Notes under the pieces: model-generated | What the model saw: only the letters and a program-made list of their open reading frames with translations | Told to the model about the DNA's origin: nothing | Databases searched by the model: none | Shown here: positions 1 through 9,048 of the stretch, one piece after another | How the letters are laid out: the number at the start of each line of letters is the position of its first letter | How positions within the stretch are numbered: the stretch's first letter is position 1 | Position numbers and translations under genes: made by a program | Assembly (NCBI RefSeq): GCF_028275055.1 | Contig: NZ_JAQCNJ010000035.1 | Coordinates: forward strand, 1-35,367 | From: Haloplanus sp. | GTDB lineage: Archaea; Halobacteriota; Halobacteria; Halobacteriales; Haloferacaceae | DNA length: 35,367 bases | Direction: 5' to 3'

Positions 1-98
1 CAACGCCCACTGAGGAGGGCGGCCCCGGCTTCGGTGCGGTCATCGCGGTCATCGCGCTGTTGGCGGCTGCATTGCTGGCCACGCGGCGCGACACCTAA
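1..98 (+). CDS. C-terminal tail of a PGF-CTERM surface protein (partial)
   Basis: Only the last 31 codons are inside the window (reading from base 3, stop TAA at 96-98). The tail has a Gly/Glu-rich stretch, the tripeptide Pro-Gly-Phe, a hydrophobic helix of about 16 Val/Ile/Ala/Leu residues and a short basic end (T-R-R-D-T). This is the PGF-CTERM sorting signal that archaeosortase ArtA recognises in haloarchaea; the mature protein is then cleaved and lipid-anchored outside the membrane. The protein is therefore a secreted, cell-surface protein. What the exported domain does cannot be seen, because it lies before the window. Confidence 0.85.
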   Translation, partial: TPTEEGGPGFGAVIAVIALLAAALLATRRDT

Positions 99-108
99 CG
101 ACAACGAC

Positions 109-146
109 TGACCGCCGGGAGCGGTCACACGGTGCGGTTTCTTTTA
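109..146 (+). terminator. Stem-loop followed by a T-rich stretch
   Basis: A 7-bp perfect stem (109-115 with 121-127, loop of five bases) lies 10 bases after the stop of the PGF-CTERM gene and is followed by a T-rich run at about 137-146. Archaeal termination depends mainly on the T-run, so this is a reasonable 3' end for that gene. It is not experimentally supported. Confidence 0.5.
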
Positions 147-216
147 TCGACGTGGCGACCCATCTCCGGAGAACGGCTTCCAAACCGATATGACGCTCTA
201 TCCCAACGGGTGAGCC

Positions 217-561
217 ATGGCCGAAGACGAACGCGTCATGTCCGGGGAACCGACCGATCGCCCGTATGGCGGCACCTGTCCGGCGTGTAAACGCGACTAC
301 CGGCGCGCGATCACGCTCACTCCGGATGGTGTTCTTCGAGGAGACCTTTCGGGTGACGTCTGTATCACGCCGGACTACCTGTTCGCTCACTCCGAGATTA
401 CCGTTTCCGACCCCGACGGCGACTTTCCGACGAAGGAAGTCGGCGGGATGGGCAACCGGGTTGAGGTGCCGATTGACCGGACGGAGGTTTCCGGCGTTCG
501 GATCTCCGGTGACGACACCGGTACAGCGGACGGTCCATTCGTGTTTCCCGACGATCATTAA
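217..561 (+). CDS. Small CxxC protein, haloarchaeal hypothetical
   Basis: A 114-residue acidic protein. A Cys-Pro-Ala-Cys knuckle sits at residues 21-24 and one more Cys near residue 49, so it may bind a metal with a partner or as a dimer, but a full four-Cys zinc site is not present. No signal peptide or membrane helix is visible. The ATG is preceded by GGTGAG four bases upstream, complementary to the 16S rRNA tail, and by a TATA-like GATATGAC about 27 bases upstream; either supports this start. Codon use and acidity match genuine haloarchaeal genes. Function unknown. Confidence 0.7.
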   Translation: MAEDERVMSGEPTDRPYGGTCPACKRDYRRAITLTPDGVLRGDLSGDVCITPDYLFAHSEITVSDPDGDFPTKEVGGMGNRVEVPIDRTEVSGVRISGDDTGTADGPFVFPDDH

Positions 562-841
562 CCGGTCTCCCCGCGGGACGTCTCACAGACGAACCTCACG
601 GCCGGTACACCCGCCGCCGAGTGCCCGACATCGGGCCTTCCCCTTCGACAAAACCGCCACAGAGGGTACAACAGGGTGCCGTATTGTCCGACAACTCGGT
701 GAGGCGAACACCGTCGCCCGTGTTGACCACCTCCTCATACGTGTGTCGCTACCAAGTGGTGATTGGTGTCGAAAACCGACGAAAGCCGAGTGGGAACCCG
801 TGAACTCGCTTCGCTCGGCCACGAGTTTCCCAACGGGAGTA

Positions 842-912
842 TGGGACCGCCGTGATTCGAACACGGGTCCAACGCACCCCATGCGCAGAGGATACCACTA
901 CCCCACGGTCCC
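842..912 (-). tRNA. tRNA-Pro (anticodon GGG)
   Basis: On the minus strand bases 912-906 and 849-843 pair in a perfect 7-bp acceptor stem, with A as discriminator at 842 and no encoded CCA. The T-arm has a 5-bp stem with a TTCGAAT loop, and the D-loop carries the conserved GG. The anticodon loop has T33 followed by GGG at 880-878, which reads CCC/CCU proline codons. No intron is seen. It lies just upstream of cbf5 on the same strand. The 280 bases between it and the previous plus-strand gene (562-841) hold no gene I can support. Confidence 0.92.
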
Positions 913-953
913 GCGTCTCGATTCAGATTCGTATCCGGGTTAAGCGTGTCGCT

Positions 954-1823
954 TTACACCAACACGCGTTCGAGACCGACGACGAGTCCTTCCTCGGCGT
1001 CGGGGTCGCCGACCCGCCGACCGAGACACACCGCCGACCCGTCGGGCGTGTAGCAGGCCACCAGCGCGTCGGGGTCGCTCTCGTCGGCGCTGAGGACACC
1101 TGGGGCGTAGACGGGTGCGCCGGTCGCCACCTGCTCGGCGGCGCTCGGGGCCACCACGACCGCCGGCAGGTCGCGAAGCACGCGCTCGGCCGGGGCGACG
1201 ACGCCACGGATCGGCCCTTTGTTGCCCGTCTCTGCGACCGCGAGGGCGTCGGCGAGGTCGTGGAGTGTCACGAGGTCGCGGTCGTCGAAGGGGTCGGTTG
1301 CCGTTCGCCGGAGGTGGCCCATGTGCGCGCCCGTCCCGAGTGCGAGTCCGAGGTCGTGACACAACTTCCGGATGTAGGTGCCGCTCGCACACTCGATCCG
1401 GATGAGAACCTGCCGATCGCGGGCTTCGAGAACGTCGATGGCGTGGATCGTCCGGGTTCGGAGGCGGCGGGACACGGCGCTTTTCCGGGGTGGTTTCTGA
1501 TAGATTTCGCCTTCGAACGACGTGATCACGTCGTCGAGATCGGCCGGCCGCCGGTCGTGGAGTTCGAGAACGGCCACGTACTCCTTGCGGCCTTCGAGAA
1601 AGACGGGAGCGAGACGAGTCGCGTCACCGAGCATGACCGGCAGACAGCCGGTCACCTTCGGGTCGAGCGTCCCGGCGTGTGCGGCCCGGCCAACGCCGGC
1701 GAGGTCGCGGACCCAGCCGGCGACCTGGTGGGCCGAGGGCCCCGGTGGCTTGTCGAGGTTGACGACGCCGAAATTCAGACGAGCCGTCAGGTCACGGTCG
1801 CCCGGTGGAGCGCGCAGACTCAT
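954..1823 (-). CDS. cbf5: H/ACA RNA-guided pseudouridine synthase Cbf5 (TruB/dyskerin family)
   Basis: 289 residues. The catalytic motif H-A-G-T-L-D-P-K is at residues 49-56, with D54 as the catalytic aspartate, and the later Y-I-R-K-L motif sits in the TruB fold at about residues 150-155. The C-terminal 80 residues form a PUA-type RNA-binding domain. In archaea this enzyme works with Nop10, Gar1, L7Ae and H/ACA guide RNAs on rRNA, and can also modify U55 of tRNA without a guide. The ATG starts one base after the cmk stop codon, so the two genes are very probably co-transcribed. The cmk-cbf5 order is usual in haloarchaea. Confidence 0.95.
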   Translation of the reverse strand: MSLRAPPGDRDLTARLNFGVVNLDKPPGPSAHQVAGWVRDLAGVGRAAHAGTLDPKVTGCLPVMLGDATRLAPVFLEGRKEYVAVLELHDRRPADLDDVITSFEGEIYQKPPRKSAVSRRLRTRTIHAIDVLEARDRQVLIRIECASGTYIRKLCHDLGLALGTGAHMGHLRRTATDPFDDRDLVTLHDLADALAVAETGNKGPIRGVVAPAERVLRDLPAVVVAPSAAEQVATGAPVYAPGVLSADESDPDALVACYTPDGSAVCLGRRVGDPDAEEGLVVGLERVLV

Positions 1824-1824
1824 G

Positions 1825-2406
1825 TTAGGCGTCGAACTCGGCGACGGTATCGACGGGGTGGCGCCCCTCGTCGTCGGCGGCGTCGTACCGCTTGACGGCG
1901 TTCGTGAGCAACGCGAGAACGTCGCTGGCGGTCCACCGTGCGGTGTTCACGGTCAGGTCGTAGATAGAAAGGTCGTCGATGTCGATCCCGTAGTAGTCGG
2001 CGTAACGCTTTCGTTCGCTTTGCTCGCGCCGCTCCGTTTCCTCGCGGGCGCGCTCGACCGGCTTCTTCTCGCGGTCGGCGATCCGGGTCGCGCGCACGTC
2101 TCGTGGGGCGTCGAGCCAGAGACGAAAATCAGCGGTATCGCCGGCCAGCCACCCGGCGAGTCGGGATTCGAGGACGACCCCATCCCGATCCCGTGCGATC
2201 CGGTACAACCGGCGGTCGAGGTCCCGGTCGATCCGGTCGTCCTCCTCGGCGAGTTCGTTGAACTCGACCGGCGTGTACCCCCGTTCGTCGGCAAGGTCGC
2301 GAAAGATGTCACCGCCGCTTATATGCTCCAGATCGAGCGCCTCGGCGAGGCCCGCGGCAGTGGTGCTCTTTCCACTACCCGCCGGTCCGGATACGGTAAG
2401 TAGCAT
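1825..2406 (-). CDS. cmk: Archaeal cytidylate kinase
   Basis: 193 residues when started at ATG 2406. The P-loop G-P-A-G-S-G-K-S-T lies at the extreme N-terminus, followed by the small archaeal-type NMP-kinase fold with Arg-rich lid segments. It phosphorylates CMP and dCMP with ATP, feeding pyrimidine nucleotide synthesis. A GTG further upstream (2418) is possible, but a TATA-like element centred about 26 bases before 2406 fits a leaderless transcript starting at this ATG. It sits between DUF106 and cbf5 on the same strand. Confidence 0.93.
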   Translation of the reverse strand: MLLTVSGPAGSGKSTTAAGLAEALDLEHISGGDIFRDLADERGYTPVEFNELAEEDDRIDRDLDRRLYRIARDRDGVVLESRLAGWLAGDTADFRLWLDAPRDVRATRIADREKKPVERAREETERREQSERKRYADYYGIDIDDLSIYDLTVNTARWTASDVLALLTNAVKRYDAADDEGRHPVDTVAEFDA

Positions 2407-2426
2407 ACCGACACCCACGGTGGCCG

Positions 2427-2436
2427 TCTAAAAGAG
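2427..2436 (-). promoter_or_regulatory. TATA-like box for cmk-cbf5
   Basis: The minus strand reads CTCTTTTAGA here, centred 26 bases before the cmk ATG at 2406. The spacing is what haloarchaeal leaderless promoters show and suggests that cmk-cbf5 has its own promoter separate from the DUF106 gene upstream. Confidence 0.5.
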
Positions 2437-2451
2437 CGTGTTCACTCCGCG

Positions 2452-3348
2452 CTACGTGCCCGTCGGGCTGATGTCGATGTTCAGTCCCTTTCGGATGATC
2501 TGGGTGAACCCCATCGAGCAGAGGAAGTACCAGACGATCCACACCTGGATGGGGCCGACGACACCGTCGGTCCACGCTCGCTCGCCGACGAACGGCAGGA
2601 TCAACGGCTGAAGATTGAACACCGCATCTGCCCCCCTGATCCCGACGCCCCAGTACATCCACAGGAATACCGGAATCGTGAGAAACATGATCCACACCAT
2701 GGGACGGAACTGTTCTTTGAATATGCCCAACTGGTCGCCCATGGCGTCCATCTGTTCGTCTTGGATGCGTTCTAGCGCCTCGTCGTCGCCCCGTTCCTTC
2801 GCCTTCTTGCGTTTCTCCTGGATCTTCTGCATCTGTTCCTGGTACTCCCCCATCTTCTCGGAGTCCATGAGGTTTGCCTGCAGAATCGTCGAGTACAGCC
2901 CCGTCAGAACCGCGAGGATCATCACGACGGCGTAGAACGGAAGCGTCGATTCGAGCGGACCGAGAACGACGTTCATCGCCGATCCGATGACGTTCCGCAT
3001 CGGTTCCCAGGAGTAGCCGGCGAAGAGGGCGACGCTGAAAACCGCCGCGCCCTTGTCCCACACCGACCACGAACTCTCGTCGCTCGTCCCGTCTTCGTTC
3101 TCGTCACCGGTTTCGGTGTCGACCGCCTCGCGGGTCGCTTCGGGGTCGGCCAGTCGGAAGCCGGCGTCGCCGTCGACCAACACGCCCTTCTCGATGAGGC
3201 GACCCCACTGGCCGCTGGATAAGTCCTCGCGGACGTCGACCCACTTGACCTCGCCGTCCTCCGCCCGGTCCAGTACCGTTTGGATCACCCCTTTCATCTC
3301 GGCGTCGGCCGCGATGAGGTCTCGCACCTTCTGCTCGATCCGTGCCAT
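2452..3348 (-). CDS. DUF106 membrane protein (EMC3/YidC-like insertase superfamily)
   Basis: 298 residues. The first 85 residues are soluble and charged; a hydrophobic segment follows at about 95-115, another at about 125-150, then a highly charged Lys/Glu/Gln coiled segment around 150-200, and two or three membrane helices in the last third. This split (helix, cytoplasmic coil, helices) is the layout of archaeal DUF106 proteins, distant relatives of YidC/Oxa1, Get1 and EMC3 that help insert membrane proteins. I chose ATG 3348 rather than more distant starts because the upstream stretch is Arg/Ala-rich and unlike a real N-terminus. Location next to adk agrees with the conserved haloarchaeal order. 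Confidence 0.9.
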   Translation of the reverse strand: MARIEQKVRDLIAADAEMKGVIQTVLDRAEDGEVKWVDVREDLSSGQWGRLIEKGVLVDGDAGFRLADPEATREAVDTETGDENEDGTSDESSWSVWDKGAAVFSVALFAGYSWEPMRNVIGSAMNVVLGPLESTLPFYAVVMILAVLTGLYSTILQANLMDSEKMGEYQEQMQKIQEKRKKAKERGDDEALERIQDEQMDAMGDQLGIFKEQFRPMVWIMFLTIPVFLWMYWGVGIRGADAVFNLQPLILPFVGERAWTDGVVGPIQVWIVWYFLCSMGFTQIIRKGLNIDISPTGT

Positions 3349-3462
3349 TGGGACCGAGTAACCACCCGGCCGTAATGAAGCTTTTACTCTTCGGGCGGCC
3401 GCCCGTGGCCGTGCCCGCCGGCACATGCCGTGCTGTCCGCCCTCGTGCCGCCGCCGGCAGCC

Positions 3463-3661
3463 CTACCCCACACGGACGAGCGTGACGAACAGGGCAACGG
3501 CTCCGTTCACCCCCGCCGGCCAGGACCAACGCGACCCGGACCGGAGCGTTCATGCGACCGACGAGACCGACGACCCGGGTGGCAACGAGTCCACCGAGAC
3601 CACCACACGGCCGGGGGTGGGTGACCGACCGCGCTTGCGGTTCGTCGGTCGGCGAACGCAC
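3463..3661 (-). pseudogene. Small two-helix membrane ORF broken by a 1-nt frameshift
   Basis: Starting from GTG 3661, nine bases after the adk stop, the minus strand encodes a short hydrophilic N-terminus, then a Gly/Leu/Val helix, then a second hydrophobic stretch that is cut by a frame change at a run of five G (plus-strand C at 3510-3514). If one base of the run is removed, the frame continues as V-N-G-A-V-A-L-F-V-T-L-V-R-V-G and stops with TAG at 3463-3465, giving about 65 residues with two membrane helices. The position inside the adk-DUF106 gap, the tight spacing after adk and the restored hydrophobic pattern support a real small gene. It could be a true mutation or a homopolymer sequencing error. 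Function unknown; the rest of the 3349-3670 gap shows nothing else. Confidence 0.45.
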
Positions 3662-3670
3662 AACCGCGTC

Positions 3671-4321
3671 TCAGTTCGCGGCGTCGTCGACGACGTCGCT
3701 GATCCCTTCGAACACCTCGTCCGGTGCCCCCTCGCCGTCGACCTCCACGAGAACCCCCTTCTCGCGGTAGTGGTCGACGACCGGCGCGGTGTTTTCCTCG
3801 TACACCTCGAGTCGGTCGCGAACGGTGTCTTCGGTGTCGTCGTCGCGCTGGATCAACTCGCCGCCGCAGCCGTCACAGACCCCCTCGTTCTCGGGAGGGC
3901 TGAACTCGACGTGGTAGTTGGCCCCGCAGTCGTCACACACCCGCCGTCCGGTGAGGCGGTCGACGAGTTCGGCGTTACTCACGTCGAGAAAAACAACGGC
4001 GTCGAGGTCGGTGATCTCCGAGAGATACTCCGCCTGATCGAGATTCCGTGGGTAGCCGTCGAGAACGTAGCCGTCCGCGGACCGCAGGGCGGTCTTGACG
4101 ATCTCGTTGACGACCGCGTCGGGAACGAGTTCGCCGGCTTCCATGTACGCCCGCGGCGTGTCGTACTCGGTGTCCATGTGGCCGATGTCCATATCCTTGT
4201 TCGACCGGAGCGCGTCTCCCGTCGTGACGTGTTCGATGCCGAACGCCTCGGCGAGGCGCTTGCTCTGCGTTCCTTTTCCCGCTCCCGGTGCACCGAGCAA
4301 CAACACGTGTGGCTCGCCCAT
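3671..4321 (-). CDS. adk: Adenylate kinase with zinc-binding lid
   Basis: 216 residues. The P-loop G-A-P-G-A-G-K-G-T is at the N-terminus, the D-G-Y-P-R motif marks the AMP-binding core, and the lid contains two Cys pairs (C-D-D-C and C-D-G-C), the zinc-knuckle lid of long-type adenylate kinases. The enzyme interconverts ATP+AMP and 2 ADP. I start at ATG 4321 because a TATA box lies about 26 bases before it; a GTG at 4333 would lie too close to that box. It heads the adk / small ORF / DUF106 series. Confidence 0.95.
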   Translation of the reverse strand: MGEPHVLLLGAPGAGKGTQSKRLAEAFGIEHVTTGDALRSNKDMDIGHMDTEYDTPRAYMEAGELVPDAVVNEIVKTALRSADGYVLDGYPRNLDQAEYLSEITDLDAVVFLDVSNAELVDRLTGRRVCDDCGANYHVEFSPPENEGVCDGCGGELIQRDDDTEDTVRDRLEVYEENTAPVVDHYREKGVLVEVDGEGAPDEVFEGISDVVDDAAN

Positions 4322-4343
4322 ACCCCCACTCACCCCCTCCGGG

Positions 4344-4350
4344 TATAAAT
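4344..4350 (-). promoter_or_regulatory. TATA box of adk
   Basis: Minus strand ATTTATA, centred about 26 bases upstream of ATG 4321 and inside an AT-rich patch. This is the canonical haloarchaeal promoter position for a leaderless transcript and decides the adk start. Confidence 0.65.
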
Positions 4351-4380
4351 TAGTGAAGAAACATAGACGATACCGACGGC

Positions 4381-5640
4381 TCAGGACAGGCGCCTGATGT
4401 TCTCGACGACCGCGTCGGCGTACTCGCTGGTCGCGAGTTTCGTTCCGCCGTCGATCTGTCGGTGGAGGTCGTAGGTGACCTTCCCCGAGGAAATCGTCCT
4501 CTCGACGGCGTCACGGACGAGGTCGGCGGCGTCGTCCCAGCCGAGCTGTTCGAGCATGATCCGGCCCGAGAGGATTATGGCGGTGGGGTTGACCTTGTCC
4601 TCCCCGGCGTACTTGGGCGCGGAGCCGTGGACGGGTTCGGCGAGTACGCGTCCCTCGCCGAGGTTCGCGCCGGGGGCGATACCCAGACCGCCGATCTGTG
4701 CGCCCGCGGCGTCGGAAAGGTAGTCGCCGTTCAGGTTCGGCATCGCGAGCACGTCGTACTGCTCGGTCCGGGTCAGAAGCTGTTGGAGCATGTTGTCGGC
4801 GATCCGATCCTTGAGAACGACGGCTCCGTCGGGTGCCTCACCGTCGTACTCGTCCCAAAGGGTGTCTTCGGTGATGACCTCGTCACCGTACTCCTCCTCG
4901 GCGAGTTCGTAGCCCCAGTCGCGGAAGGCCGCCTCGGTGAACTTCATGATGTTGCCCTTATGAACGAGCGTCACCGACCCACAGTCGTTTTCGAGTGCGT
5001 AGTCGATGGCCTCACGGATCAGGCGCTTGCTCCCGAACTCGGAGATCGGCTTGACGCCGATACCGACGGGGCCGTCGTGGATGGTCGAATCGAAGCCCAT
5101 CTCCTCCTCGACGAACTCGCGGACCCGCTCTGCCCCGTCGGTGCCGGCCTCCCATTCGATGCCGGCGTACACGTCCTCGGTGTTCTCACGGAAGTTGATC
5201 ATGTCCATCGCCTCGGGTGTTTTCACCGGCGACGGGACACCGTCGAGGTGGTAGGTCGGGCGGACGTTTGCATAGAGGTCGAGTTTCTTCCGCAACGCGA
5301 CGTTCAGCGAGCGGAAGCCGGAGCCGACGGGCGTCGTGAGCGGTCCCTTGATGGCGACACGGAACTCGCGGATCGCGTCGACGGTTTCCTCGGGGAGATT
5401 CTCGTCGTAGCGCTCGCGCGCGGACTCGCCGGCGTAGAGCCGCATCCAACTGATCGAGCGGCCGGTTTCCTCCGCGGCGGCGTCGAGTACCTGTTGGGCG
5501 GCCGGGCCGACGTCCGTGCCGATCCCGTCCCCGTAGATGATCGGGATGATCGGGGTCGACGGTACGTCGAGTTCGTCGGTCCCCTGGCCGACGGTGATCG
5601 CCTTTCCGTCGTCGGGAACTTCGACCTTGTCGTAGCTCAT
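4381..5640 (-). CDS. icd: Isocitrate dehydrogenase (NADP-type)
   Basis: 419 residues from ATG 5640, the usual size for prokaryotic isocitrate dehydrogenase. Seen in order: the early G-D-G-I-G motif, the substrate loop with S-L-N-V-A-L-R-K, the [12 protein letters not shown] segment, the K-G-N-I-M-K-F-T-E motif, the metal-binding N-G-D-Y-L-S-D region and the nucleotide-binding G-S-A-P-K-Y-A-G motif. It oxidises isocitrate to 2-oxoglutarate in the citric acid cycle. The reading frame stays open far upstream, but that part is antisense to the asparaginase-family gene and has no family similarity, so ATG 5640 is chosen. A TTTTA element lies about 28 bases before it. Confidence 0.96.
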   Translation of the reverse strand: MSYDKVEVPDDGKAITVGQGTDELDVPSTPIIPIIYGDGIGTDVGPAAQQVLDAAAEETGRSISWMRLYAGESARERYDENLPEETVDAIREFRVAIKGPLTTPVGSGFRSLNVALRKKLDLYANVRPTYHLDGVPSPVKTPEAMDMINFRENTEDVYAGIEWEAGTDGAERVREFVEEEMGFDSTIHDGPVGIGVKPISEFGSKRLIREAIDYALENDCGSVTLVHKGNIMKFTEAAFRDWGYELAEEEYGDEVITEDTLWDEYDGEAPDGAVVLKDRIADNMLQQLLTRTEQYDVLAMPNLNGDYLSDAAGAQIGGLGIAPGANLGEGRVLAEPVHGSAPKYAGEDKVNPTAIILSGRIMLEQLGWDDAADLVRDAVERTISSGKVTYDLHRQIDGGTKLATSEYADAVVENIRRLS

Positions 5641-5724
5641 GTGATCGGCGGGTTTGCCGACCAGCGTAAAATGCCTGCCGTTATCGGGCATATGAGTTAT
5701 TTTCCGGCCGTTCGATCGGGCCGT

Positions 5725-6594
5725 ATGCGTCTCGTTGTCCACGGTGGCGCCGGATCGGGGGCGACTCTCGGCCGACCAACGCCCGAACGCCAAGGTGTTC
5801 TCGACGCCGCCGCGGCCGAGGGGGTCACCGAATCGACGCCGATGGACGCCGTCGAGACCGCGATCCGACGACTGGAGGCTGACGAGCGGTTCAACGCCGG
5901 TCGCGGCGGGGCGATCCAGTCCGACGGCGTCGCCCGCGTCGACGCGGGGGTGATGACAAGCGACCGGACCATCGGGGCCGTCGCTGGCGTCGCCGGCCTT
6001 CCCCACGCCGTCAGCGCCGCGCGGGTCGTCACAGAGGACACGCCCCACGTCTGTGTCGCCGGTGACCACGCCGCGGCGCTTGCCGCCGACTTCGGTGTCG
6101 AGACGGGCGCCGACCTGACAACCCAGCGGACCCGCGAGCGGTTCGCAAACACCGATCCGCCGGCCGGCGACGCCGAGCCAGAAAAGCATCTCGACTGGCT
6201 TCGCGAGCGATTCGGCGGACACGACACCGTCGGAGCCGTCGCGGGTGCTGACGGGCGGTTCGTCGCCGCTACGTCGACCGGGGGTCGCAGGTTCGCACTC
6301 GCCGGGCGCGTCGGCGACGTCCCGCAGGCCGGGTTGGGGTTCCTTTGTACGCCCGCCGGTGGCGCGAGTGCGACGGGCGCCGGCGAGGACATCACCCGCG
6401 TCACGCTCGCCCGACGGGTCGTCGAGTATCTCGACGACTGCGCGTCTGCCGACCGTGCGGCGTCGCTCGCCGTCGAGGGGTTCGAGACCCTGACCGGTTC
6501 GACCGCGGGTGTGAGTGTGATCGTCTGCGGTCCCGATGGCGTCGGATCGGCGCACAACGGCGCATCGATGCAGGTGGCCGTGGCGGAGCGGTAA
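5725..6594 (+). CDS. Isoaspartyl peptidase / plant-type L-asparaginase (Ntn hydrolase)
   Basis: 289 residues. The N-terminus reads M-R-L-V-V-H-G-G-A-G, as in plant-type asparaginases, followed by the L-E-x-D-E-R-F-N-A-G-R-G motif. The autocleavage and catalytic threonine is T168 in H-D-T-V-G-A-V-A, followed by the T-S-T-G-G motif. The precursor is expected to cut itself before T168 into two chains and to hydrolyse isoaspartyl dipeptides or asparagine. The gene is divergent from icd with an 84-base shared upstream region. Open frame extends 5' but only ATG 5725 gives the family N-terminus. Confidence 0.92.
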   Translation: MRLVVHGGAGSGATLGRPTPERQGVLDAAAAEGVTESTPMDAVETAIRRLEADERFNAGRGGAIQSDGVARVDAGVMTSDRTIGAVAGVAGLPHAVSAARVVTEDTPHVCVAGDHAAALAADFGVETGADLTTQRTRERFANTDPPAGDAEPEKHLDWLRERFGGHDTVGAVAGADGRFVAATSTGGRRFALAGRVGDVPQAGLGFLCTPAGGASATGAGEDITRVTLARRVVEYLDDCASADRAASLAVEGFETLTGSTAGVSVIVCGPDGVGSAHNGASMQVAVAER

Positions 6595-6819
6595 GAGCGG
6601 CCCGCTCGTGTGATCGTCCGGCGTGACGTGTCGCTCACACCCGCCCGTCGTGTCGGTCACCGGTGTCACCACCGAACGCGCCGACATCGCCCGGCCGCGA
6701 GGGACACGGCACGGGTGGGTGCGTTTTCTTCACTGTCGAGTCCCCCGATAACCACTCGGGCGGCCGAGCGACGCGAGGGAGCCGAGACTGTTTTGCCCCC
6801 GGCGCGACGTTTCGTTCGT

Positions 6820-7554
6820 ATGACCGTCCAGCCACACCTGCGAGTCGACGAGGGCGACGTCCGAGACGTGGCGCTGTTGCCGGGCGACCCCGGTCGCGTC
6901 GAACGCATCGCTGCGGCCTGTGACACCGCGACCGACCTCGCGCACAACCGGGAGTACCGCCTCGTCGACGCGGAGTACGAGGGTGTCCCCCTGACGATCT
7001 GTTCGACCGGCGTCGGGTCGCCCTCGGCGGCGATCGCGCTCGAAGAACTCGCGGCCGTCGGCGTCGAGACGGTGATCCGCCCGGGAACGATCGGCGCACT
7101 CCAGTCGGAAATCGACATCGGTGACATGGTTGTTGCGACGGCCGCCGCCAAGGAGGAGGGAACGACCAAGCGCTACGAGCGGGCCGAGTACCCCGCCGTC
7201 CCCGACTTCGAGGTGACACGGGCGTTGATCGACGCCGCCGAGGTTGCGGACGAGTCCGTCCACGTCGGCCCCGTCGTCACCGACGACGCGTTCTACGCCG
7301 AGACCGACGACTACGTCGACGACTGGGCGGCCGCCGGGCTTCTGGCCGTGGAGATGGAGGCCGCCGCCCTCTTTACCCTCGCGCGCCGGAAGGGGTTGCG
7401 TGCGGGCGCTGTCTGTACCGTCGACGGCAACCTCGTCGAGGGCACCCAGAAGGGAAGCGGCGATACGGCCGAGAACGAACTTCCGCCGAAGGCTCGAAAC
7501 AACGTCGAGCGGATGATCGGGCTGGCTCTCGACGCCGCCGCGACGCTCGGGTAG
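6820..7554 (+). CDS. udp: Uridine phosphorylase-like nucleoside phosphorylase
   Basis: 244 residues from ATG 6820. The phosphate-binding L-L-P-G-D-P-G-R-V motif is at residues 22-30, the S-T-G-V-G-S-P-S-A motif follows, and V-E-M-E-A-A-A marks the ribose-binding segment of the PNP/UDP family. It should cleave uridine (or a related nucleoside) with phosphate to base and ribose 1-phosphate. A TTTTG element about 27 bases upstream supports the start. The HPP-UspA gene starts three bases after its stop, so they probably share a transcript. Exact substrate cannot be told from sequence. Confidence 0.9.
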   Translation: MTVQPHLRVDEGDVRDVALLPGDPGRVERIAAACDTATDLAHNREYRLVDAEYEGVPLTICSTGVGSPSAAIALEELAAVGVETVIRPGTIGALQSEIDIGDMVVATAAAKEEGTTKRYERAEYPAVPDFEVTRALIDAAEVADESVHVGPVVTDDAFYAETDDYVDDWAAAGLLAVEMEAAALFTLARRKGLRAGAVCTVDGNLVEGTQKGSGDTAENELPPKARNNVERMIGLALDAAATLG

Positions 7555-7557
7555 CGG

Positions 7558-9048
7558 ATGCTCGACCGGATCCTCGCCCGTAGCGCCAGCCTCGTCCGAC
7601 GACTCCGTCGGTTTGAGCGGCGCGAACTCGCCTCGCTCGGTCGCTGGATCCAACACACCGGCAACCTGCTTCATCTGACGGTGCTGGTGGCGGTCCCCCT
7701 GCTCATCGCCGTTGTGACCATCGTTTCGAACGCACTGACCGAACTTTCATTTCTGCTCTTTCCACCCCTCGCCGCCGGCGCGTACACCCTCTTTTCCGAT
7801 CCGGAGGGGCGGTACGCCTCCCCGCGGAAGTTCGTCGTCGGCCTCGTCGTCGGCGCGCTCTGTGGGTGGGCGGCGCTCGCGCTCCCGGTCGCCCCCGCGG
7901 AGCCGGTCGTCTCCCCGCTCAGCGCCGCGCTCTCGATTTTCCTCACCGGCGTCGTGACGTGGCTTCTCGACGTCGAGGAGCCGGCGGCTTTCTCGACGGC
8001 GTTGCTGGTGCTTGTGACCGACGACGCGTCCCCGGAGGCGTACGTCGCGAGCGTCGCCGCCTTCGGAACGCTCGTCGCCGCCGTCTTCGGCGTCTGGCGC
8101 TCCCGGTTCTACGAACGCCGCGCCCGGTATCTCTACGACACGGCCGGGAGCGACGACCACGTCCTCGTCCCGATGCGGGGCGACCCCGACGGTGCCGAAA
8201 CGACGGCTGTCTTCGGCGCGACCCTCGCGGCCGCCCACGACGCGGGAAAGGTGGTGTTGCTGGCCATCCTCGACGAGGCCGGAAAGGATGGCACTCAGAA
8301 CGCCGACGCGAACACGACGGTGACTGTGGACGTTTTCGCGGGCGCGCGGACGCGCACAGGCATGAGACCGCCGGACGGCGACGCCAACACCGACACCGAC
8401 ACCGACACCGACGCCGATGTCGTCGCCGGCCGGGCGGCCGAGCGACTGGAGTCGGTCGCGAAAACGGTCCGAACGCGGGCTGGCGTCCCGTGTGAGGTGG
8501 TCGTCGCTCGCGGACCGGCCGTGTCGACGACCATCGAGACGGCGGCGAACACGAACTGCGACCTCGTGGTTGCGCCGTACGAGGAGGACCGCGGCCTCCT
8601 CTCGCCGTACGTCCGTGGCGTGTTCGACAGCCGGTACGACACCGTCGCTGTCCGGACGACACCCGGCCGCCGCCGCTGGCGACGCGTCCTCGTGATGGTC
8701 GCGCGGCCGGGCGACAGCGCCCACGCGATGCTCGATTTCGGCTCCAGACTGACCGGTCCTGCCGGTGGCCTGAGCGTCTGTACCTGTATCGACGCCGAGG
8801 TGGAGCGCCGCGGTGCCGAAAAGCGCCTCGCCGACCTCGCGGAAACGGTCGGTGCTGAGGTGGAGACCCGTGTCGCCCGGAGCGACGTCACGGACTTCAT
8901 CGCGGCGAACGCCGGCGCGTACGGCCTGTTGATCGTCGGGTCCTCGGGTGACCGGTCCCGGGCGTCCCGGCTTCTCTCGCCCCCGACGTTCGAGGGGCTC
9001 CGCGACGTTGACTGTGATGTCGCGGTCGTCGACCGTGGGAACGTGTAG
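7558..9048 (+). CDS. HPP-type membrane protein fused to two universal-stress (UspA) domains
   Basis: 496 residues. The first 50 residues are basic and amphipathic, followed by four or five membrane helices (about residues 40-185) with the F-P-P-L-A-A-G-A-Y-T motif of the HPP family. After that come two cytoplasmic UspA-like domains (about 195-360 and 370-495); the second ends in the ATP-type G-S-S-G-D-R-S-R-A-S-R-L-L-S motif. The first domain has an insertion with an Asp-Thr repeat coded by a hexamer repeat near 8392-8416, probably a flexible acidic loop. HPP proteins have been linked to nitrite transport in cyanobacteria; a stress-regulated transporter is an inference. It follows the nucleoside phosphorylase with a three-base gap. 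Confidence 0.82.
   Translation: MLDRILARSASLVRRLRRFERRELASLGRWIQHTGNLLHLTVLVAVPLLIAVVTIVSNALTELSFLLFPPLAAGAYTLFSDPEGRYASPRKFVVGLVVGALCGWAALALPVAPAEPVVSPLSAALSIFLTGVVTWLLDVEEPAAFSTALLVLVTDDASPEAYVASVAAFGTLVAAVFGVWRSRFYERRARYLYDTAGSDDHVLVPMRGDPDGAETTAVFGATLAAAHDAGKVVLLAILDEAGKDGTQNADANTTVTVDVFAGARTRTGMRPPDGDANTDTDTDTDADVVAGRAAERLESVAKTVRTRAGVPCEVVVARGPAVSTTIETAANTNCDLVVAPYEEDRGLLSPYVRGVFDSRYDTVAVRTTPGRRRWRRVLVMVARPGDSAHAMLDFGSRLTGPAGGLSVCTCIDAEVERRGAEKRLADLAETVGAEVETRVARSDVTDFIAANAGAYGLLIVGSSGDRSRASRLLSPPTFEGLRDVDCDVAVVDRGNV

Noticed and set aside
785-836. Inverted repeats downstream of tRNA-Pro
   Set aside because: Stem pairing is imperfect and the arms resemble each other as direct repeats; not a convincing terminator.
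4462-5724. Long plus-strand open frame antisense to icd
   Set aside because: High GC gives long shadow frames; the family N-terminus of the peptidase begins at 5725.
6635-6740. Possible 33-codon minus-strand ORF before the nucleoside phosphorylase
   Set aside because: Too short, Pro/Gly-rich and unconserved-looking; a weak AT element upstream is not enough.
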